This document shows, one piece after another, positions 1 through 9,052 of a DNA stretch of 64,000 nt. This DNA is from Roseburia sp. 1XD42-69 (GTDB lineage: Bacteria > Bacillota > Clostridia > Lachnospirales > Lachnospiraceae): positions 1 to 64,000 of the forward strand of contig NZ_RAZG01000007.1 of assembly GCF_003612565.1 (NCBI RefSeq). Reading direction: 5' to 3'. Under the pieces are notes generated by a model. The model did not search any database, was not told the origin of the DNA, and was given only the letters and a program-made list of their open reading frames with translations. Positions within the stretch are counted from its first letter, which is position 1, and each line of letters opens with the position of its first letter. Both the position numbers and the translations under genes were made by a program.

Positions 1-55
1 GCTAAGTATGTACGATTATGTGTAGAGGAAGAGACAAAGAAACTTTCATACCCCG

Positions 56-138
56 CTTTCATTCCCGCTTTAGCAGGAATGAAAGGCAAGTGCTGTGAGC
101 GGCGACGTAGGAGCCGAGCACAGTGCTTGAGTGCTTGC
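56..138. other. structured intergenic element
   Basis: A perfect 10-bp inverted repeat (56-65 with 76-85) is followed by a second nested structure: 88-97 can pair with 119-128 (two G:U pairs), with an inner CGGC/GCCG stem at 100-103 and 113-116. The remainder of bases 1-193 holds no convincing gene. The nested pairing suggests a structured RNA or a small dispersed repeat, but I recognise no known class. Confidence 0.35.
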
Positions 139-193
139 ACCGGGGTAGTTGATTATGAACCATATTGTCTCCATGGAGCGGGAGGAGATTACC

Positions 194-292
194 ATGGATA
201 ATAAAAGTACCGTGTATATTTCCAGAAGCAAAGTGGCTGAATTTAAAAAAGAATATTTTTCCTACTATTTTGACACAGGGGCAGCCATATAG
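194..292 (+). CDS. small ORF, 32 aa, unknown
   Basis: An ATG preceded by GGAGGAG at good spacing opens a 32-codon frame beginning MDNKSTVYISRSKVAEF and ending at TAG, with an intrinsic terminator starting about 10 nt later. RBS, short frame and terminator together suggest a small expressed peptide. The sequence is charged and aromatic with no membrane segment or cysteine motif. No family is recognised, and chance cannot be excluded. Confidence 0.35.
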   Translation: MDNKSTVYISRSKVAEFKKEYFSYYFDTGAAI

Positions 293-302
293 CGGGAGCG
301 GG

Positions 303-329
303 AAACCAGAGGACAATCCCTGGTTTTTT
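303..329 (+). terminator. intrinsic terminator
   Basis: AAACCAG pairs with CTGGTTT and an inner GGA/TCC step extends the stem around a 3-nt loop; a T run follows. It lies just after the 32-codon ORF and before the VOC gene. Confidence 0.55.
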
Positions 330-422
330 GTCCCCAATTCTTTAGGAATTATCCCAACATATAGAATTCGGTTATGGACAATGGTATATTTGTATTAAAA
401 TATTATTAGGGAGGCAGATATT

Positions 423-1004
423 ATGCAAAAACCAAAATTTTCAGGTCTCTCCCATGTCTGTATTTTTGTGGATGATGTGTTGGAGGCTATTCGGTATTAT
501 GAAAGGATTTTGGGGGCGGTGCCCAACCAGCATATTCCCCACTGGAAAAATAAAGGTTTTTTTCAGGCGGGAGGTTTTATTGAGGAGGCAGAGGAAGGGG
601 AGGTTTCCATTGGGTTTATGGATGTGCCGGGAACGAGATTTACCATTGAGCTTATGTGTTACCACAATCCCAAAGGGCGCCAGGAGCCTGTGATTTTTAA
701 AGCAAACGATATTTCCGGGGCCAGGCATGTGGCTCTTAAGGTCACGAATATTGAGGAGGCTTTTGAGTATATAAAATCTCAGCCGGATGTGATGATGATT
801 AATACCACAGATGACTACAGGGTATACCAAATAAGCGAGACATCTTACACGGATTTTTACTTTTTTGACCAGGAAAGGCAAAATGACAAGGAAGAGAAGA
901 AGAAATCAGCGGAGATTTTAAGCAATACAAAGTATTTTTATTTTATTGACAAATACGGCCTGCAGTGGGAATTTGAACAGGGGCATACGGATATCGGGGA
1001 TTAA
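423..1004 (+). CDS. VOC (glyoxalase/dioxygenase fold) family protein
   Basis: This 193-aa protein has the paired beta-alpha-beta-beta-beta halves of the vicinal oxygen chelate superfamily. The first half opens with LSHVCIFVDDV and the second with RHVALKVTNIEEA. Four residues sit where VOC enzymes bind metal: H11, E76, H102 and E183, so an active metal site is plausible. The substrate cannot be inferred; members include glyoxalase I, epimerases and extradiol dioxygenases. A lysine/glutamate-rich insertion (about 152-166) interrupts the second half. GGGAGG lies at good distance before the ATG. It appears monocistronic and ends at a terminator shared with the converging PHP gene. Confidence 0.75.
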   Translation: MQKPKFSGLSHVCIFVDDVLEAIRYYERILGAVPNQHIPHWKNKGFFQAGGFIEEAEEGEVSIGFMDVPGTRFTIELMCYHNPKGRQEPVIFKANDISGARHVALKVTNIEEAFEYIKSQPDVMMINTTDDYRVYQISETSYTDFYFFDQERQNDKEEKKKSAEILSNTKYFYFIDKYGLQWEFEQGHTDIGD

Positions 1005-1022
1005 AGGGAAGTATTTCATAAT

Positions 1023-1069
1023 AATGATAAGGATTCCAGGGGAGTTTATGGAATCCTTATCATTTTTGC
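1023..1069. terminator. bidirectional terminator
   Basis: A perfect 15-bp inverted repeat (1023-1037 with 1050-1064) is followed by T on the plus strand and preceded by A on it, so it can end both the VOC gene and the converging PHP gene. The last codons and stop of the PHP gene lie inside the hairpin. Confidence 0.8.
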
Positions 1070-1846
1070 CTGCCTTTTTTCAAACACCGTATAGTAACGG
1101 AATCCTGCCTTTTTTAGGAGCCCCGTCAGCCTGCAGTAGTCAAAAGCCACATGTTCCGGGGCGTGGGCATCTGCCCCCAGGGTTAAAATTTCTCCCCCTA
1201 ATTCCCGGTATCTTAAGAGAATTTCTTCGGTGGGATTTGGGTGGGAAAGTCCGTATTTGTAGCCGGACATATTGAGTTCAATGCCTTTTCCCTTTTGGAT
1301 GATTTTTATTAAAATTTCGTCAATAATATCCTGGTATTTCTTGTAGGTGTAATTGGCATTTTTATTGGGGCCGTAGCGCACTACGTAATCCAGGTGTCCA
1401 TACACGTCAAAATCTTCAAAGATATCCAGATTTTCCAAGACACATTCAAAATACTCCCGGTAGGCCAAATCTTCGGTTTTTCCCACATAATATTCCGGGT
1501 AATAAGGGTCAAAACCGTGCACTACGTGGGAAGAGCCGATCACTTGGTCAAAATCGAATTGGGACACAAAAGCGGCGTATCTCTCTTTTAAATGGGGCTG
1601 CAGCCCAAGCTCCACGCCGATATGGATGTTTAATTGCTTTTTATATTTTTCTTTTAAAGCCCCCAGGACGTTAAAATATATTTCCCCGTCAAAGGAAAAT
1701 GGGGTAGGGCCGGGGTAATCCCAGTCGATGTGGTCGGTAAAACAGATTCCATCCAGATTTTTTTCTATGGCGGAACGAATCATATCCTCCGGGTCTGCGG
1801 AGCTGTCCCCGGAAAAGTTACAGTGTAAATGGGTATCCCAAAACAT
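1046..1846 (-). CDS. PHP-domain phosphatase, histidinol-phosphatase-like
   Basis: A 266-aa PHP-fold phosphoesterase of the HisJ/HisK type. The N-terminus shows the metal-binding HLH (H6, H8) and an FTDH motif (D38, H39); GADAHAPEHV near the C-terminus supplies the last ligands. Family members hydrolyse L-histidinol phosphate with a multinuclear metal site, but PHP phosphatases outside a his operon may have other substrates, and no his genes are nearby. It is the third gene of a minus-strand run after the HAD phosphatase, about 33 nt downstream. A GGAGG-type RBS precedes the ATG. Confidence 0.75.
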   Translation of the reverse strand: MFWDTHLHCNFSGDSSADPEDMIRSAIEKNLDGICFTDHIDWDYPGPTPFSFDGEIYFNVLGALKEKYKKQLNIHIGVELGLQPHLKERYAAFVSQFDFDQVIGSSHVVHGFDPYYPEYYVGKTEDLAYREYFECVLENLDIFEDFDVYGHLDYVVRYGPNKNANYTYKKYQDIIDEILIKIIQKGKGIELNMSGYKYGLSHPNPTEEILLRYRELGGEILTLGADAHAPEHVAFDYCRLTGLLKKAGFRYYTVFEKRQAKMIRIP

Positions 1847-1879
1847 AAAAAAATCCTCCTTACAGGGCAGTTTTCACAG

Positions 1880-2731
1880 TTAGCGCCCATGGTTCACAAA
1901 TTTTTCTATGGCAAGGCCCACGCCCTCCCTCTCGTTTGTGTCGGTGACATAGTCCGCAAGTGCTTTAATTTCCGGGTCTGCATTTCCCATGGCAACGGAA
2001 AACCCCGCCACGCCCATAATATCTTTGTCATTTTCGCTGTCCCCGCAGACCATGGTGCATTCCAGGGGAATATTTAAATGTTCACACAAAAACGCCAGTC
2101 CTGCGCCTTTTGTCACCCCTGCACTGGTAAATTCCAGATTATTGTAGCCTCCGGAAACCACCTGGATTTCAGGATAGGAGAGAAGAAGCTCCTTTGTCTC
2201 CTCTCTGTCCACAAAATGGCCGTCAGATTCCACCTCGAAATTTATGGTAGCTTTCTCAAGGCGGAGGCGGTTTTTCCGAAAATAGCCACAGATATCTTCC
2301 ACCTGTTCCCTGGTGGTTAAAATGTAATTTCTGGTGGATTCCGGCAGGGAGGAGTGGCGGATTACCTCTAAAGTGGAGGTCTGGGTGTAGGCATCACCGT
2401 GGACGAAAGCGTCTAAATGCACATGCTTTTTTAAAACTTCTTTTAAAATTTCACAGGAGAAATCCTCTGACATACATTTTTCATAGATACATGTCCTGGT
2501 GGGAATCTCATAGACAGCAGCGCCGTTTGTGGTAATGGCATAGCGGATGCCAAGTTCCCCTGCCTCTTCTAAGGGAAGCCCCACATAGGGACGGCCGGTG
2601 GAAATGACAACGGTAATGCCAAGGCTTACGGCTTTTTTTATCTGCTCTCTGGTAAACGGGGTAATCTGACGGTCGCGGTTAAAAAGGGTACCGTCTAAAT
2701 CAAGGGCAATCATACGGATTTGTGGATTCAT
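1880..2731 (-). CDS. Cof-type HAD phosphatase
   Basis: A 283-aa cytosolic HAD hydrolase, subclass IIB (Cof/YidA type). The nucleophile motif DLDGT is at about residues 11-15 and the metal-binding motif GDSENDKDIM is near the C-terminus, with a large cap between. Such enzymes dephosphorylate sugar phosphates, FMN precursors or PLP; the substrate is unknown. The frame stays open upstream, but GGAGAA ideally placed before this ATG, and the HAD start MNPQIRMIALDLDGT, fix the start here. It lies about 67 nt after the ClC gene and is probably co-transcribed. Confidence 0.8.
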   Translation of the reverse strand: MNPQIRMIALDLDGTLFNRDRQITPFTREQIKKAVSLGITVVISTGRPYVGLPLEEAGELGIRYAITTNGAAVYEIPTRTCIYEKCMSEDFSCEILKEVLKKHVHLDAFVHGDAYTQTSTLEVIRHSSLPESTRNYILTTREQVEDICGYFRKNRLRLEKATINFEVESDGHFVDREETKELLLSYPEIQVVSGGYNNLEFTSAGVTKGAGLAFLCEHLNIPLECTMVCGDSENDKDIMGVAGFSVAMGNADPEIKALADYVTDTNEREGVGLAIEKFVNHGR

Positions 2732-2798
2732 CTTAAGGTTCTCCTGTCGTTGTTTTTTGATGTGGGAAGTATAGCACAAAACAGGGAACAGCACAAGA

Positions 2799-4058
2799 TT
2801 ATCTGGTATTTCTGTTAATAAATGTGGTATGCATTTTGGAGTATACAATAATCTGGCTGTGATACAAACTGAAATATCCCGACAGTGCATAGCTGAATGC
2901 GCAGGCCAGGAGATAAAAAGGCATTCCCTCATAGCCGAACATTTCAAAGCTGATAAGGAGAGAGGAAATGGGACAGTTTGTTACACCGCAAAAGACGCTG
3001 ACCATGCCAACCGCCGCACAGAGGCTGGGGGAAAAACCGATTAGATTCCCAAAGAGACATCCGAAAGTTGCCCCTACAAAGAAGGTGGGGACAATTTCTC
3101 CCCCCTTAAATCCTGCACCTAAGGTCACGGAGGTGAAAAGGATTTTTAGCAGGAAAGCGGCGGGAAAAGCAGTGCCGGCGAGGGCTTTTACAATAATCTG
3201 TACCCCTGTGCCGTTGTAGTCTTGTCCCCCTGTGAGGAGGGTGAGGACTGCAATGATTGTCCCGCCTGCAAAAGCTCTGTAATAGGGATTTTGGAAATAC
3301 TTTTGAAACAGGGCGGAAAAGGTGTGCAAAGAGATGCACATAAGTCCGCTAACCAGTGCACAAAGCATTGCAAGAATCACAACGATCAGCCCTGTTTTTA
3401 AGGTGAAATCAGGCAGATTGGAGATACCGAAAATATGCTCGGACAACCCAAAATGGCTGGCAATGGCGTACCCTGCAAAGGAGGCCACCACACAGGGAAC
3501 TAAAGCAGAGTAGTGCATAATGCCCACGCTGATAACTTCCATGGAAAAAACAGTGGCAGCCATAGGGGTGCCAAACAGCGCGGAGAAGGCGGCGCTCATG
3601 CCGCACATCATAATGAGATGGGTGTCAATATCCCGAAGTTTCATGGCGTGGCCCAGGGAGCTTCCGATGCTGCCCCCAAGCTGCAGGGCAGCGCCCTCCC
3701 GCCCGGCGGAACCCCCGAAGAGGTGGGTGATAATCGTGCCGATAAAGATGGAGGGAGCCATTTTTAAAGGCACATCATCTTTGGACTGGAGGGCGGCAAT
3801 CACCAGGTTTGTTCCTGTATCCTGTTCATTGTGGAGCAAATGGTAGAGACCCACGATGAGAAGCCCTGCCAAGGGAAGAAACAGAATCAGCACCGGGCAG
3901 CTTTGGCGGACCGTGGTTACAAAGTTCATCAAAGCGGCAAATCCGCAGCTTACAAAGCCTACGATAATACCGCAGAGGATAGAATAAAAGAGTATTTTTA
4001 TCATGCGCCGGCTGCTGGCCAGGACGTGATGGAATTCGTCTTTTAACAATTCATTCAT
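2799..4058 (-). CDS. ClC-type chloride channel/antiporter
   Basis: A 419-aa polytopic membrane protein of the ClC family, which move chloride or fluoride or exchange it for protons. GSAGREGAALQLGG is the ClC ion-selectivity loop, and GTPMAATVFSMEV matches the conserved helix after it. Length fits a ClC lacking cytoplasmic CBS domains. The equivalent of the proton-glutamate cannot be assigned with confidence by eye, so channel versus antiporter is open. It is the first gene of a minus-strand run with HAD and PHP phosphatases and has its own promoter. Confidence 0.85.
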   Translation of the reverse strand: MNELLKDEFHHVLASSRRMIKILFYSILCGIIVGFVSCGFAALMNFVTTVRQSCPVLILFLPLAGLLIVGLYHLLHNEQDTGTNLVIAALQSKDDVPLKMAPSIFIGTIITHLFGGSAGREGAALQLGGSIGSSLGHAMKLRDIDTHLIMMCGMSAAFSALFGTPMAATVFSMEVISVGIMHYSALVPCVVASFAGYAIASHFGLSEHIFGISNLPDFTLKTGLIVVILAMLCALVSGLMCISLHTFSALFQKYFQNPYYRAFAGGTIIAVLTLLTGGQDYNGTGVQIIVKALAGTAFPAAFLLKILFTSVTLGAGFKGGEIVPTFFVGATFGCLFGNLIGFSPSLCAAVGMVSVFCGVTNCPISSLLISFEMFGYEGMPFYLLACAFSYALSGYFSLYHSQIIVYSKMHTTFINRNTR

Positions 4059-4099
4059 AACTTTTCTCCTGATATGTAAATAATTTTATTTCTGCAGTC

Positions 4100-4128
4100 A
4101 TGGTAGCATATTTTCCATTTTTTCTCAA
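4100..4128 (-). promoter_or_regulatory. sigma-A type promoter of the ClC gene
   Basis: On the minus strand TTGAGA (4128-4123) is separated by 17 nt from TACCAT (4105-4100), about 40 nt before the ClC start. Confidence 0.5.
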
Positions 4129-4142
4129 GATAACTTAACATT

Positions 4143-4940
4143 TTATGAGCCGCTGGAAGTGTACCGTCTTACACCCAATTTCCACAGTGCCAGGGAGGGA
4201 AAGAGAAACCATGCGGCGGCAAGGGGGAGGACTACATACAGCGGGGAGGTGCGCCTTTCCAAAATATACAGGAGAGGATAATATTGGACCAGGCTGTAGG
4301 GGATAAGAAAAGTGGTAAATAAGAGCATTTTCCTGCCGTAAACTTCCATGGGATATTTGCCGAATTCCCTTGCCCCGTCTGTAAATATATTCATAATTTC
4401 AAGTCCCTCTAAGGTAAAAAAACATAGTCCCGCCTGAAGGATAAAAAGTCCGGTAAACAGGGACGTGCCCCCTAAAATCATAAAAAAGACGGTGAGGATT
4501 TTCAGAAGATTCCAGTCAATCCCGCTTTTTGAGACGCCGTAAACAAACATGACAAGGGCCTGCAGCATCCGGCCGATTCTTGTAAGCTCAAAGTTACTCC
4601 CTAATACCTGCAGGATTTCCCCCCGGGGGCGCACCAGGATGCGGTCAAATTCTCCCTGCCGGACCATTTCCGAAAAGGTGTCAAAGCCCCGTGCGAAAGA
4701 TTCCGCCAGAGAAAATTCCAAAAGGAGGATGGAAAAACATAACAGGACCTGGCTGTAAGTAAATCCTTCCACTTTGGAAAATCTTTGAAACAGAAAGAAA
4801 ATCCCCAGAAAAACATTGAAGGATATAAGAAACTGGCCCATGGCAGACAGAAAAAATGAGGTTTTGTACTGCATCATGCCCCGCAGGTTTATGGAGATAT
4901 AGTGTTTATATAATTTTATGTCTGAAATTATTTTTTTCAT
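4143..4940 (-). CDS. ABC-2 family exporter permease (second)
   Basis: A 265-aa integral membrane protein with about six hydrophobic segments and a short cytoplasmic N-terminus. Its pattern matches the ABC-2 permease family that occurs as a pair next to one ATPase (PF06182-like). It starts 3 nt after the preceding permease and is the last gene of the trio. The complex probably exports a hydrophobic compound or drug, but the substrate is unknown. The charged EMVRQGEFDRILVRPRGE loop lies between membrane segments, as in relatives. Confidence 0.75.
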   Translation of the reverse strand: MKKIISDIKLYKHYISINLRGMMQYKTSFFLSAMGQFLISFNVFLGIFFLFQRFSKVEGFTYSQVLLCFSILLLEFSLAESFARGFDTFSEMVRQGEFDRILVRPRGEILQVLGSNFELTRIGRMLQALVMFVYGVSKSGIDWNLLKILTVFFMILGGTSLFTGLFILQAGLCFFTLEGLEIMNIFTDGAREFGKYPMEVYGRKMLLFTTFLIPYSLVQYYPLLYILERRTSPLYVVLPLAAAWFLFPSLALWKLGVRRYTSSGS

Positions 4941-4943
4941 TTT

Positions 4944-5747
4944 CTACCCCCCCTGCACCGTTATTTTTTTCTCTGCCCGGCGGCAGAGGATTTTTCCGGT
5001 AAAAATTAGTATGAATAGCCAAAAAAGCTGCAAAAGTATGGCTTTTTTCATCTCATCCGTCTCCATGCTCCCGCTGTAAATCCGCAAAGATACGTTCTGC
5101 ATTGCCGCAAAGGGTAAAAGTTCCATAATTTTCTGCACAGGCTCCGGGAAAAAGGGGAGGGGAATCACCCCGCCGGAAAAGAAATCTGCGGCAGAGGTAA
5201 ACAGTATCCGAAGCCCCTGAGGGGATATGGTATAAAAGGTCAATATGTAAATAAGCATACAAAAGGCAGCCGTCACCAAAAGTCCTAAGGCAAGGGTTAG
5301 GATAAAAAGGAAAAAATGCAGGCAGCTCTCTGGTTTTGCCAGGCCGTATGGGTCAGGGAGAAAGGCGGCCACAAGCAAAATGGGGAAACACCGAAGCATT
5401 GCCCGGGACAGCCTTACAGCCACGCTTTTTGAAAACCAGATGTTGTAAATGTCAATGGGACGGCAGAGTTCGTAGGCAATGTTTCCCTTTAAAATGGAGT
5501 CAAAAATTTCATTGTCCATCATCCAGGTGGCAAAAAAGGCCAGGAATCCCTGTCCCAGCCATATGTAGGAACATGTGGCGGATAAGCTCATGGGAAAGGC
5601 ATTTTTATCACCCCGGTAAAAGGCGGCAAATATCATAACTTCCATAAAGCCCCAGGCAAACTGGGTGGCGATTCCTGCCAGTGCTGCCACACGGTACTGT
5701 AGGCCCAGGGTAAAACGCAGCCGGAAAAAAGAGAAATATTTTTTCAT
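4944..5747 (-). CDS. ABC-2 family exporter permease (first)
   Basis: A 267-aa polytopic membrane protein, sister to the next permease. The N-terminal helix and the EIFDSILKGNIAYELCRPID loop match the ABC-2 half-transporter family in which two different permeases pair with one ATPase. Its ATG overlaps the ATPase stop in a TAATG junction, pointing to translational coupling. It should form a heterodimeric membrane pore with the downstream protein. Confidence 0.75.
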   Translation of the reverse strand: MKKYFSFFRLRFTLGLQYRVAALAGIATQFAWGFMEVMIFAAFYRGDKNAFPMSLSATCSYIWLGQGFLAFFATWMMDNEIFDSILKGNIAYELCRPIDIYNIWFSKSVAVRLSRAMLRCFPILLVAAFLPDPYGLAKPESCLHFFLFILTLALGLLVTAAFCMLIYILTFYTISPQGLRILFTSAADFFSGGVIPLPFFPEPVQKIMELLPFAAMQNVSLRIYSGSMETDEMKKAILLQLFWLFILIFTGKILCRRAEKKITVQGG

Positions 5748-6538
5748 TACACCACCTCATAGGAGTGGTAAAGCTCCGCCACTGTTTCGTCAATGGCTGC
5801 ACTCCCTTTCTTAATAGAATCAATATTACCGTCCATTAAAATCTGCCCTTTTCCAATCAGGATAATCCTGCTGGCAAGGGCTTCAATGTCCTGCATATCG
5901 TGGGTGGTGAGAATTACGGTAGTTCCCTTTTCCTTATTCAGTTGTAAAATAAATTCCCGGACGGCCAGCTTGGAAACTGCGTCTAAACCGATGGTGGGCT
6001 CGTCTAAAAATAATATCCTGGGATTGTGCAGCAAAGATGCAGCGATTTCGCATTTCATGCGCTGTCCCAGGGAAAGCTGCCTTACTGGGGAGCGCAGCAG
6101 TTCTTCCAAATGCAAAAGCGCTGTGAGTTCTTCCAGGCTTTTTTTATACTGGGGGGTGGGAACAGAGTAGATATCTTTTAAAAGTTCAAAAGAATCCATT
6201 ACGGGAACATCCCACCAAAGTTGGGAGCGCTGGCCGAACACCACGCCGATTTGCCGTACATGCTCGATTCTGTTTTTCCAGGGGACTCTTCCGTCCACAG
6301 AAACAGTGCCCCCCTCCGGTGTCAATATTCCGCTTAGAATTTTAATGGTGGAGCTTTTTCCAGCTCCGTTGGGACCGATGTAGCCTACCATCTCACCATC
6401 GCTAATGGTAAAGCTCACATCCTTAAGAGCATGGATGATTTCATACTCACGGTGAAAAAGGGCTTTACATGCCGCTGTAAAGCCAGGGTTTCTTTTTGCA
6501 ATTCTGTACGATTTGCACAGGTGATTCACGGTAATCAT
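5747..6538 (-). CDS. ABC-2 type exporter ATP-binding protein
   Basis: A 263-aa ABC ATPase of the drug/daunorubicin-exporter type. Walker A GPNGAGKS is at 55-62, the signature reads LSLGQRM and Walker B is ILFLDEPT. The long N-terminal insertion (about 15-35, FTAACKALFHREYE) is typical of ATPases paired with PF06182-type permeases. It is the first gene of the minus-strand trio and powers the two permeases encoded next. Confidence 0.85.
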   Translation of the reverse strand: MITVNHLCKSYRIAKRNPGFTAACKALFHREYEIIHALKDVSFTISDGEMVGYIGPNGAGKSSTIKILSGILTPEGGTVSVDGRVPWKNRIEHVRQIGVVFGQRSQLWWDVPVMDSFELLKDIYSVPTPQYKKSLEELTALLHLEELLRSPVRQLSLGQRMKCEIAASLLHNPRILFLDEPTIGLDAVSKLAVREFILQLNKEKGTTVILTTHDMQDIEALASRIILIGKGQILMDGNIDSIKKGSAAIDETVAELYHSYEVV

Positions 6539-6643
6539 AATTGCTTCCTCCTGGTAGTTATATTTTCATATCTTGCCAAGCCGGTCTGGTTCCGCTGGAT
6601 TTTGCCAGTCAGATACCGAAGGTAAAATATTCAGTTTGCTATT

Positions 6644-6672
6644 AGTATACTTCATAATTATCTTACAGTAAA
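6644..6672 (-). promoter_or_regulatory. promoter of the ABC-2 exporter operon
   Basis: Minus-strand TTTACT (6672-6667), a 17-nt spacer and TATACT (6649-6644) lie about 105 nt before the ATPase start. Confidence 0.45.
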
Positions 6673-6685
6673 GATGATTTTTTTA

Positions 6686-6714
6686 TAGACTTTTTAATAA
6701 AAAAGATATATTAT
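6686..6714 (+). promoter_or_regulatory. promoter of the thioesterase/pepP operon
   Basis: TAGACT, a 17-nt spacer and TATTAT sit in an AT-rich stretch about 77 nt before the thioesterase start, divergent from the exporter promoter. Nothing else was found between the two genes. Confidence 0.4.
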
Positions 6715-6790
6715 TATTAAGTACAATTGGGATGGAATTCAGAAAATATGGATAGATGTTAGAGCAACAGCAGGTATAGGAGGTAATATT

Positions 6791-7255
6791 ATGGCAGAAA
6801 AAGAATTACAAATTTACGGACAGGCAGACACGGTGCATATCAAACCTTACGAACACCATGCGAAATATTATGAGACAGACCAGATGGGGATTATCCATCA
6901 CTCCAATTACATCCGGTGGATGGAGGAGGCAAGGATGGACTTGATGGAGCAGATTGGGCTTTCCTATAAAGGGATGGAGGAGATGGAGATTATAAGCCCT
7001 GTGCTGTCTATTTCCTGTGAGTACAAAAGTATGGTGCATTTTGACGACACCGTTGTGATAGAAGCTAAAATTGTATCCTATAATGGAATAAAGATGACGG
7101 TGGAGTACAAAATGACAGATAAAAAGACAGGGGAGCTTAAGTGCGTTGCCGAAAGTGAGCACTGCTTTTTAAACCGCAGCGGAAAACCTCTTTCCCTGAA
7201 GCGCTCTTACCCCGAACTGGATACGAAATTTTTTGAATTTTATGAGGAGAATTAA
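6791..7255 (+). CDS. hotdog-fold acyl-CoA thioesterase (YbgC/4HBT family)
   Basis: A 154-aa single hotdog-domain protein. YYETDQMGIIHHSNYIRWME matches the 4-hydroxybenzoyl-CoA thioesterase/YbgC active-site signature, with D30 as catalytic Asp and H37 nearby. It hydrolyses acyl-CoA thioesters, probably as a tetramer in the cytoplasm; acyl preference is unknown. AGGAGG precedes the ATG, and aminopeptidase P starts 3 nt after the stop, so the two form an operon. Confidence 0.85.
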   Translation: MAEKELQIYGQADTVHIKPYEHHAKYYETDQMGIIHHSNYIRWMEEARMDLMEQIGLSYKGMEEMEIISPVLSISCEYKSMVHFDDTVVIEAKIVSYNGIKMTVEYKMTDKKTGELKCVAESEHCFLNRSGKPLSLKRSYPELDTKFFEFYEEN

Positions 7256-7258
7256 GTT

Positions 7259-9052
7259 ATGAATCCTGTAGTGAAAAGACTGAAAGATCTAAGAGAGTTA
7301 ATGGAGCAGCGGGGCATTGATATCTATGTGGTGCCCACCTCGGATTTCCATGAGTCCGAGTACGTGGGGGAATATTTTAAGGCGAGAAAATTTATTACCG
7401 GATTTACCGGCTCTGCGGGAACGGCGGTGATAACAAAAACTCAGGCGGGGCTTTGGACGGACGGGAGATACTTTGTCCAGGCCAAAAACCAGTTAAAAGA
7501 CAGCACCGTTACCCTGTTTCCCATGGGGGAGGAAAATGTGCCCACGGTGGCGGAGTTTGTAAAGGAAAATCTGCCCCCAAAGGGCTGCATTGGTTTTGAC
7601 GGCAGGGTGGTAAACGGGAAAGCCGGGGAAGAATACAAAAACATTGCAGATGAGAAAAAAGGACGGCTCTATGTGGAGGAGGATTTGGTTGATTTGATTT
7701 GGGAGGAGCGGCCTCCCATGTCAAAAAAGCCCTTCTTTATCCTGGAAGAAAAGTACTCCGGAAAAAGCACAAAGGAAAAATTGCAGGAAGTCCGGGGGGA
7801 AATGGAAAAAGAAAAGGCTGACATCCACATTTTAACCTCCCTTTACGATATTGCCTGGCTTTTAAATGTCCGGGGGGGAGATATCGATTACGTCCCTGTG
7901 GTGTTATCCTATCTTGTCCTTTCAAAAGAGGAATGTGTCTGGTTTTTGCAGCAGGAGATTTTGACAGAAGAGCAGAAAAGCTATCTTAAGGATAACGGGA
8001 TTGTCACAAAAGAGTATGAGGAAATTTATTCCTACGTCCCGGAAATCCCGGGGGATAAAAAGGCGCTGCTCCATAAAAGCGAAGTGAATTACCGGATTGT
8101 AAACGCCCTTAAGGATACGGTGGAAATAATCGATAAAGAAAATCCCACGGAGCTTATGAAGTCTGTGAAAAACAAGACGGAGGCAGAAAATACCATAAAG
8201 GCCCATGTCAAGGACGGGGTGGCCTTTACCAAATTTATGTACTGGCTGAAAAATTCCATCGGGAAAGAGGAGATTACGGAAATTTCCGCCTCTGATGTTT
8301 TGGAAAATTTCAGAAGGCAGCAGGAAAACTTTCTTGACTTAAGCTTTGACACCATTTCCGCCTACGGCGCCAATGCCGCTATGATGCATTACAGCGCCAC
8401 GGAGGAGACAAATGCCCTGTTAAAGCCGGAGGGATTTCTTCTGGTGGATTCCGGGGGGCACTATCTGGAGGGGACAACGGATATTACAAGGACCATGGCC
8501 CTTGGGCCCATTACGGAGGAGATGCGCCTTCATTTTACCACGGTATTGTGTTCCAACTTAAACCTGGCTTCGGCCCGGTTTTTACATGGGTGTACTGGGA
8601 GAAACCTTGACATTTTATCCAGAGGCCCTTTGTGGAAACTGGGAATTGACTATAAATGCGGGACAGGACACGGGGTGGGACATATTTTAAATGTCCATGA
8701 AGGGCCCAATTCTTTCCGCTGGCAGAAAAGGGAGGGAGTCCCGGAAGCTGTTTTGGAGGAAGGCATGATTACCACGGACGAGCCCGGGGTTTACATTGAG
8801 GGAGCTTACGGCATCCGCACGGAGAATGAACTTTTGTGCAAAAAAGGGGTAAAAAATGAGTACGGGCAGTTTATGGAGTTTGAGACCATTACCTATGCCC
8901 CCATTGATTTGGACGCCATAGACCCAAATCTTATGACAGAGGAACAGCGGGCGGTTTTAAATGAGTACCACAAAAAGGTGTATGAGGTGTTATCTCCTTA
9001 TATGACCCAGGAAGAAAATAAGTGGCTGAAAGAATATACGAGGGCAGTATGA
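7259..9052 (+). CDS. pepP: Xaa-Pro aminopeptidase (M24B)
   Basis: A 597-aa cytosolic metallo-aminopeptidase removing N-terminal residues that precede proline. It has the long three-part architecture of eukaryotic-type aminopeptidase P: two creatinase-like domains (to about residue 300), then the pita-bread catalytic domain. Ligand motifs are DSGGHYLEGTTD (D397, D408), GTGHGVGH (H475), TTDEPGVYIEG and the late ENELL glutamate. The family usually holds two Mn2+. Its stop overlaps the polA start (ATGA). Confidence 0.88.
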   Translation: MNPVVKRLKDLRELMEQRGIDIYVVPTSDFHESEYVGEYFKARKFITGFTGSAGTAVITKTQAGLWTDGRYFVQAKNQLKDSTVTLFPMGEENVPTVAEFVKENLPPKGCIGFDGRVVNGKAGEEYKNIADEKKGRLYVEEDLVDLIWEERPPMSKKPFFILEEKYSGKSTKEKLQEVRGEMEKEKADIHILTSLYDIAWLLNVRGGDIDYVPVVLSYLVLSKEECVWFLQQEILTEEQKSYLKDNGIVTKEYEEIYSYVPEIPGDKKALLHKSEVNYRIVNALKDTVEIIDKENPTELMKSVKNKTEAENTIKAHVKDGVAFTKFMYWLKNSIGKEEITEISASDVLENFRRQQENFLDLSFDTISAYGANAAMMHYSATEETNALLKPEGFLLVDSGGHYLEGTTDITRTMALGPITEEMRLHFTTVLCSNLNLASARFLHGCTGRNLDILSRGPLWKLGIDYKCGTGHGVGHILNVHEGPNSFRWQKREGVPEAVLEEGMITTDEPGVYIEGAYGIRTENELLCKKGVKNEYGQFMEFETITYAPIDLDAIDPNLMTEEQRAVLNEYHKKVYEVLSPYMTQEENKWLKEYTRAV

